Origin: Massospora cicadina
Lineage: Eukaryota; Entomophthoromycota; Entomophthoromycetes; Entomophthorales; Entomophthoraceae
Length of the DNA: 64,000 nucleotides
Direction: 5' to 3'
NCBI GenBank assembly: GCA_022478985.1
Contig: JAKSZP010006624.1
Location: 62,001-126,000, forward strand
Shown: one piece after another, positions 59,068 to 64,000 of the stretch
Position numbering within the stretch: position 1 is the first letter of the stretch
Layout of the letters: every line of letters begins with the position of its first letter
Translations under genes and position numbers: made by a program
Notes under the pieces: generated by a model
Database searches by the model: none
What the model was told of the DNA's origin: nothing
The model's input: only the letters and a program-made list of their open reading frames with translations

Positions 59068-60010
59068 TTAGTTGGGTGAATCTGACTCACCCATCAGGTC
59101 TTCTGTAAGTGTAGCCCGATCTGATTGGTGGAAAGATTTGTGAGCTTCATCCGCAGCAAATGACTCAATATCCCCTTGTAGCTGGGCAGGTAGAATCACA
59201 GACGCAGTTATGGCCACCACCTTGGCCACCACTCTGTGGGCCTGAATGGCCTTCTTATGCTCCTCCGGGGATACAGGCGTAAAGTGGATGTAACACCCAG
59301 GCGCGCCCCATGAGAAGGTGGCATCAGTGTCTACTGCTAATTCATAATGGGCGTCTGTACCGCTCATTGCATCTGGGATAATTTTGTTTTAAATAATGCC
59401 CTCCTTGGCATGGCAGATATAAGCCTTGTGCCCAAAAGCATAAATAAGGTGCAGATAAGAGCGCACTATCCATGTTAACCCAGAAAGGCGGGATCCTTGC
59501 CCATCAATTTCCACAAAAGTAGTGTGAGAGATTTGGGTCAAATCTTCCACTACCCCTGCAGATGGGATGAATACAGCAACACTTTGCCCATGCACAGGTC
59601 TGGCATGAGTGTAAAGTGCTGCATCTTAATGGATTGGATTTCCCCATATTTGGTGAACCCAGCCTTTAGGTGGTGCTCCAGCACAGTGCGCTTAATTGTT
59701 GTAGATAGGATGTTGAAAGTTACAGAAATTTGATTAGATTTAGTCCAACGTGTGCACTTTGTATTGACTACCCATTTATCATACAGGAGGTCACACAACC
59801 TTCTGCACCTTTGTAACTTCATCCGCTGCATTTTTGTTTTCAACCCAAGGTCCAGCCAACCATGAAGCATGGAGGGCAGTGTCGTACACTGCATTCAGTA
59901 AATGGGTGTGTACATCTCCACAAAACTTCTCTCATAGCGCCATTTGTTGATGATCCAGGAAGACTTGCACCCCGTGATCCACTAACAACAGGGGCTGGGA
60001 GTGCGGCGTA
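59068..60010 (-). pseudogene. LINE A4 ORF1 (RRM-like + CCHC protein)
   Basis: Aligned with A2 and A3 ORF1. The start is near 60010. RRM-like part: SMLHGWLDLGLKTKM-like and NQISVTFNILSTTIKRTVLE (59894-59550). Knuckle near 59415-59455: a one-base deletion shifts it, leaving FGHKAYIC. The last frame (59367-59068) is open with DAHYELAVDTDATFSWGAPG and a Lys/Ala-rich tail ending ESDSPN. Role as for the other LINE ORF1 proteins. Confidence 0.82.
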
Positions 60011-60279
60011 TTGATGAACTGGTTACAGCATGTTTGCCAGGCCAAATTTCTGGGAAAATGCTAACTGCCAGTTTTTTATATTAATTTATGGCCACCGGTG
60101 TATCTGGGGCGTTTATGAAACTTGAAAGGTGTGGGGCCCGCTCATGTGCCCTTAACTTTGCTCGCCCAACTGCTACCTGACATTGAATGCACACTAATCT
60201 CCTCGATGAGATTATCAAACTTACCTAGACTTGAATTGAATATGTTACAATTTGTTTGTAACGAGAGAGAAAAGTTTTT

Positions 60280-60295
60280 GTTTTTTGTTGATATA
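60280..60295. repeat. right TSD of LINE A4
   Basis: GTTTTTTGTTGATATA, diverged copy of 55016-55031. Confidence 0.78.
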
Positions 60296-60828
60296 AAAAG
60301 TAAAGTATTCTATAATTCAAGGGCCAATTAAGATAGAAAATATATAAAAATTTATAAAATAATTAGTAAGAAGTGTGTCAATATGAGTGTTTTTCAAGAT
60401 CCCTAGTTAGACGGCGTATACCTGCTGCTTTTTTGCTTTGTCCATTTTAGCCAATTTTTACAGCCATGAGCTCTTTCGTGCAGTGATTATCTTAAACCTG
60501 GATTCCATGAGACCTTTCATTTTCCCATTTCTGGATTTTTAGCGCTTATATATTTCTCTAATATTGTTTAATTACTAAATTTGGTGATATACTTCTCAAC
60601 TTCAGGCTTGAGCGATGGCTTTCCTAAATGTGCCTCACATCATGGTTTTGAGCGATTCTCAAAATTAGTAGACTAATGGTTTTGTAATATCCTTTTTGAG
60701 TCTCAATTACTCATGTATGGGATAATTTGGTTAAGTCATCATCACACAATCAGTGAAATGCAAATTACCTAAGCCCCCCAAAGTTATAAAAGGTTTTCAA
60801 TTTTCATACTGATTTCTGGAAACGTCAT
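60296..60828. other. AT-rich DNA between A4 and H2
   Basis: No ORF or repeat recognised. It presumably belongs to the same host sequence as 54136-55015. Confidence 0.3.
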
Positions 60829-60843
60829 CATATTCATAAACAA
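60829..60843. repeat. left TSD of H2
   Basis: CATATTCATAAACAA here and CATATTTATAAAAAA at 62750-62764, two differences in 15. The A-rich right copy could partly be tail. Confidence 0.6.
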
Positions 60844-60912
60844 GGCTTCTTCTTTCCGCTGGACATCAATTTCGAGCAATTTTAGAAAAACAAGTCAACT
60901 TCCACCAACGCC

Positions 60913-62514
60913 TCATTGCACCAACCTCAAAATTTATATCCTTGGATCCACAACATGCTACCCCAGTATGGGGCAGCAGTGCTCCACCTGCTATCATTTA
61001 CTGCCCAGCAGGAAAATGCGAGCAGACTGGCTCATACAGTCCACCAAATCCATCTGGCCACTATGACCCCCAAGGGACTTAGCACTCCACCTTGCATGAA
61101 AACACCCAACCCGCTCCTACCCCCTAGCTCTTCCCTGATCTAATATTAACTTTTGGCTCCACGTTGAATATGGATGTCTCTTACCATATGCTGACAAAGC
61201 AATAATTGAGCTGGTAGCGGCCACCTTTGCACCTGCAGGGTTTATTGACTTCCACCCATATAAGGGCTATTTTGATATGGGATTCCCCACCAAAGAGGCC
61301 ACAGCCGCTGCAGCAGCTATGCAATTAAATTATAAAAAACCCACATTACTACCACCCAAACACGCCTCCCAGATGATACCACACTTGAGGTGACCTTTGC
61401 AAACCTCCCCTCACACCTTCCCCTTCAAATACTCTATGAGGAGTTGATGTCAGGGTTGACCACATATAGAGAAAACCCTATCCTCCAATTCATTGTCCCA
61501 AGTGGTGCTGAACGCCTTGCAGCACCTTGGTTAATGGCCACCATTACCCCCCACCAGCTGAACATGGGCCAGCATATCCCACCACATGCCTGTATCCCAT
61601 TGGCACCCAACTATTTTTTAAGCCTACACTGAAAATGGTCACACAATTTTCCCCTTTAATATGAATTGGACCACACCAAAAAGGCATGCCAATATAAGTC
61701 ATACTCTCCAAAAACGGCCAACTCCACCCATGAGGCCACTACAACTGCGTTAGAGTGGGGATTTTGGCTGCCCCCACCCCCACAGGCCATGCAATTGAAT
61801 CAGAAGCAGAATCTAGCACCTCAAACCCAAGCTGGCCAATGCACACCCATGCCAACCAATTGGGAGCAGAATTAGACCCATGTGCAATACAGAATTTTCC
61901 TACCCCAAAACATACCTAATCAAAAGCACCTACCATCCTATCTTCCCAAATCAGCCAAAATCCCTGGAAATTATTGGATGTAGTAACAAAATCAGGTGAA
62001 ATTGTCCCACCATCAAGTTACCCAATTTATTTAACATTTTTGTTTGAATTCAGACCTTGATGCCCCATCCCCAACCAACTGATATGTCTGAAAACCCAAA
62101 TCCCTTTTCTAAAGTGATCACCAGTTTGCTACAGCTGCGGTGGCAATTTAAAATCAAGCCTTACATGCAAAATGTGTGAAAAATCCATCGCAGAATTTAA
62201 AAAAAGGGCTGTACCACCCATCGTTCCCCTATGATTTCCCTCCTACCACAAAAGAGGAAATCCAACAACTATATGAAACTGCCATCGCTGCCATTTATGT
62301 CGCTGAATTAGCAGAATTCTCCTCATCCACATGCACCACAAGAGCCAATACTGCAAAATTAGAACAACTTCTTGAAGACCGCATCCAGGCTGAACACCAC
62401 GTTGTTAAGCTGATAGAGGCTTTAATCCAGGCCCAAATTGTTGATCAAAACAACTATTTACTTTACCTCAACCCTTACCTAAGGATGTCCCAACCCCCCT
62501 GCTCTCAGCATTGA
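60913..62514 (+). pseudogene. H2 ORF1-like protein with C-terminal helical domain
   Basis: Begins near 60913 (MHQPQNLYP). Successive frames give AIIELVAATFAPAGFIDF and GYFDMGFPTKEATAAAAAM (RRM-like; LINE equivalent GWLDLGF), then VTFANLPSHLPLQILYEELM, matching LFISFDSLPTNLPCKVIKEE of LINE B1 ORF1. Near 61660 a knuckle remnant HTKKACQY keeps the distal His/Cys. The last 112 codons (62176-62514) form an open helical domain, KEEIQQLYETAIAAIYVAEL and then LEQLLEDRIQAEHHVVKLIE, shared with H1 and not seen in the LINE ORF1 proteins. Its job is unknown. Confidence 0.72.
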
Positions 62515-62706
62515 TCGGCCTCAGCAATGCTGAGCCTGATGATGACCTGCCCAATCCCCCTCCCCCTCTGCCATGATGGGATAAGCGGCTCGCCACTGTG
62601 CCACCTGGTAGGTTATTTTTGTATTTCTTTAAGTGCTTTGCTGCCTGAAAAGGGCGGCCAATTCATGTTTTGCTTTTAGTTGGTTTAGTTTTAGAGTATT
62701 AGTTTC

Positions 62707-62735
62707 AGTAATGTCCGTCCCCTGGTCGGCTTGCC
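62707..62735 (+). other. 3' stem-loop of H2
   Basis: AGTAA, a 19-base loop TGTCCGTCCCCTGGTCGGC, then TTGCC. The closing pair is lost, the other four remain. Confidence 0.7.
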
Positions 62736-62749
62736 TTGGTCAAAAAAAC

Positions 62750-62764
62750 CATATTTATAAAAAA
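62750..62764. repeat. right TSD of H2
   Basis: CATATTTATAAAAAA, diverged copy of 60829-60843. Confidence 0.6.
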
Positions 62765-64000
62765 ATCCTCAAATTGTCAGGGCGAAAATTATTTTCATAC
62801 ATCACTGTGGCATTATGAAAATGTTGACTCGCCTAAATTAGTAAAATGGGATCATTCATTATCATCCACTGGGTTGGTTGCTGTACCTCCACCAGCTTGG
62901 GGTTAATTCTATATATTCCACTGGTCAAGGAATGATCTGCTGAACCATTTGTGGCCTCATTCAAGACACTTCCCCTCCCAAGACAAGACTGTGGATTGAC
63001 CTAAGATGCTGTGTATATATTCATTCAAACACAATGTTAGCATCATCCTGAGTGGAGTACTCAGCTCCTCTCTTTGTTAAGACAGTGGTAGGCCCAATCC
63101 AATGACCTGAACGTCTCTGGCAGTGTTCTCCACAGGTTATAAATTCATGTCACTTAGGCATAACTCTAGTAGCCTAGTTTGTCTCTGATTCTCCCATTAG
63201 CTTTGAGGGATGGTTGTTTTGATTATGTTTTAAAGATCTAGTTGAATCTTATAAAGTTCGTAAGCTAGCTCCTACTGATAGCTTTCAGGCTGCAAGTTCA
63301 TCCAGTCCACTGAGATGATTGTTTCCAGGAGGGTCAGCAGAGATTCCTCTCGCCCATACAGGGCTTTGAAAGAAAACATCCCAATTACTCATTAGTAGCT
63401 CAACAGGTAAGCTACCAACGATGAGGACAGCAATTAATCCCATTTCAGTTTGAAATTAAGAGCAATTTTTTACAAAATCTCTCTCAAGGTTCCATTCACT
63501 CACTTGATGCTTCCATTGGAGGAATGAGTATAGGGTTGGTGAAATGCTGCGTTACTCCCACTAAATCCCTCAGTTTTCACTAATCCCAAAATGAAGTTTT
63601 CCCATTGTTTGAAAGTAAAATATGAAGGCAACCATGCCTCATGATGACTTGATTATACAGGCTACAAGCGGTGGAGTTCGCAGTATACATATTGACTGTG
63701 GAAGCCTTAAACCACTAGGTGGAGTGGTCAATCGCTACTAAGATAAGCTTTGATTCACTGGAGGCCGTTGGTAAATATCTACCAAATCAATTGAGACATT
63801 GCTTAAGGGTGCTGTAGGGAGATGAGCATAAACTTTATTTGCTTCTCCAGTGGGAAGAAAATTGCACAAGGTATGCACAATTCCAGGGCTTGGTACACTT
63901 CTTCTGACAAGCAATTCCAGTAGAAAGCCTCTTTCAAGTAAGCAAGCGTCTTTTTTTTCTTCCATGGTATACGTGCTTATGGGCCTCTATTTCTAATTCC
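62765..64000 (-). pseudogene. G5: gypsy integrase remnant, runs off the right edge
   Basis: Minus-strand translation gives integrase pieces in order: an N-terminal zinc-binding remnant and LSNVSIDLVDIYQRPP near 63770 (the position of the first core Asp), then TFKQWENFILGLVKTEGF near 63590, AFHQPYTHSSNGSIK near 63520 (family AYHPQTNGxVE) and VNGTLREIL with IALNFKLKWD to its left. Toward 63000 the C-terminal part fades, and 62765-63000 may be LTR. The RT side would be beyond the window. Confidence 0.65.

Larger units (their letters stand above)
55032..60279 (-). mobile_element. LINE A4, complete
   Basis: A 5,248-base minus-strand member of family A with a near-perfect 16-bp TSD. The 5' end at 60279 reads AAAAACTTTTCTCTCTC. 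The 3' end has the hairpin (55078-55105) and a long simple tail of AATAAAATA-type repeats (55032-55075). It contains ORF1 and ORF2, both broken. Family-A membership is clear from GVWLEAGGYSS, TAERSNALHS and the 3' end. Confidence 0.92.
60844..62749 (+). mobile_element. H2: half-LINE, ORF1-only element
   Basis: A 1,906-base plus-strand element that aligns with H1. The start GGCTTCTTCTTTCC resembles the pyrimidine-rich LINE 5' ends, and it ends in the 3' hairpin (62707-62735) with a short A tail. It encodes an ORF1-like protein with RRM-like and knuckle-like parts and a C-terminal helical domain. There is no endonuclease or RT sequence in any frame. It is less decayed than H1. Confidence 0.82.

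Noticed and set aside
1..64000. Prokaryotic systems: operons, CRISPR arrays, phage genes, toxin-antitoxin pairs
   Set aside because: No ribosome-binding-site-led gene arrays, no regularly spaced short repeats, and all recognisable proteins are eukaryotic retrotransposon types.

Overview
This window looks like a eukaryotic nuclear 'transposon graveyard'. I found no convincing host protein gene, tRNA, rRNA, CRISPR array or prokaryotic operon. Nearly all of it is made of decayed retrotransposons on both strands: LINEs with an APE-type endonuclease, reverse transcriptase and C-terminal zf-RVT-like zinc motif, Ty3/gypsy LTR elements, a short non-autonomous LTR element, and a ~1.9-kb 'half-LINE' family. 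The organism cannot be fixed from the sequence. The best guess is a repeat-rich eukaryote such as an early-diverging fungus, because the LINEs combine ORF1 (RNA-binding region plus CCHC knuckle) with ORF2 (endonuclease, RT, zf-RVT) while the gypsy elements are compact; this is low confidence.

Layout. 1-2384: minus-strand gypsy remnant G4 (RT start, gag, probable PBS and LTR). 2385-8985: LINE A1 (+), carrying half-LINE H1 (4611-6537, -). 8986-10720: unassigned AT-rich DNA with a direct-repeat pair. 10721-21281: LINE A2 (+), split by a second complete LINE, A3 (13771-19057, +). 21298-22067 and 40854-42412: two halves of a plus-strand gypsy polymerase, G3. G3 is split by a minus-strand gypsy, G0 (LTRs 22068-22617 and 40317-40853). 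G0 is itself interrupted by plus-strand gypsy G1 (25919-33557) and LINE B1 (34755-39982, -), and G1 is interrupted by the TRIM-like element T1 (30042-32267). 42413-47784: LINE B2 (+). 48088-54130: complete minus-strand gypsy G2. 55032-60279: LINE A4 (-). 60844-62749: half-LINE H2 (+). 62765-64000: minus-strand gypsy integrase remnant G5.

Target-site duplications (12-17 bp for the full-length LINEs, about 5 bp for G2) and paired LTRs fix most boundaries, so the insertion order can be read. The deepest chain is G3, then G0, then G1, then T1. Five of six LINEs and both half-LINEs look full length.

The most interesting signal is at the 3' ends. All LINEs and both half-LINEs end in a 29-nt (28-nt in two copies) stem-loop whose ~19-nt loop is conserved while the 5-bp stem differs between families by compensatory changes. 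The half-LINEs have no ORF2 but carry the same 3' hairpin type as B1, plus a C-terminal ORF1 extension conserved between the two copies. They look like parasites of the LINE machinery. All ORFs carry frameshifts or stops, so coding entries are given as pseudogenes.
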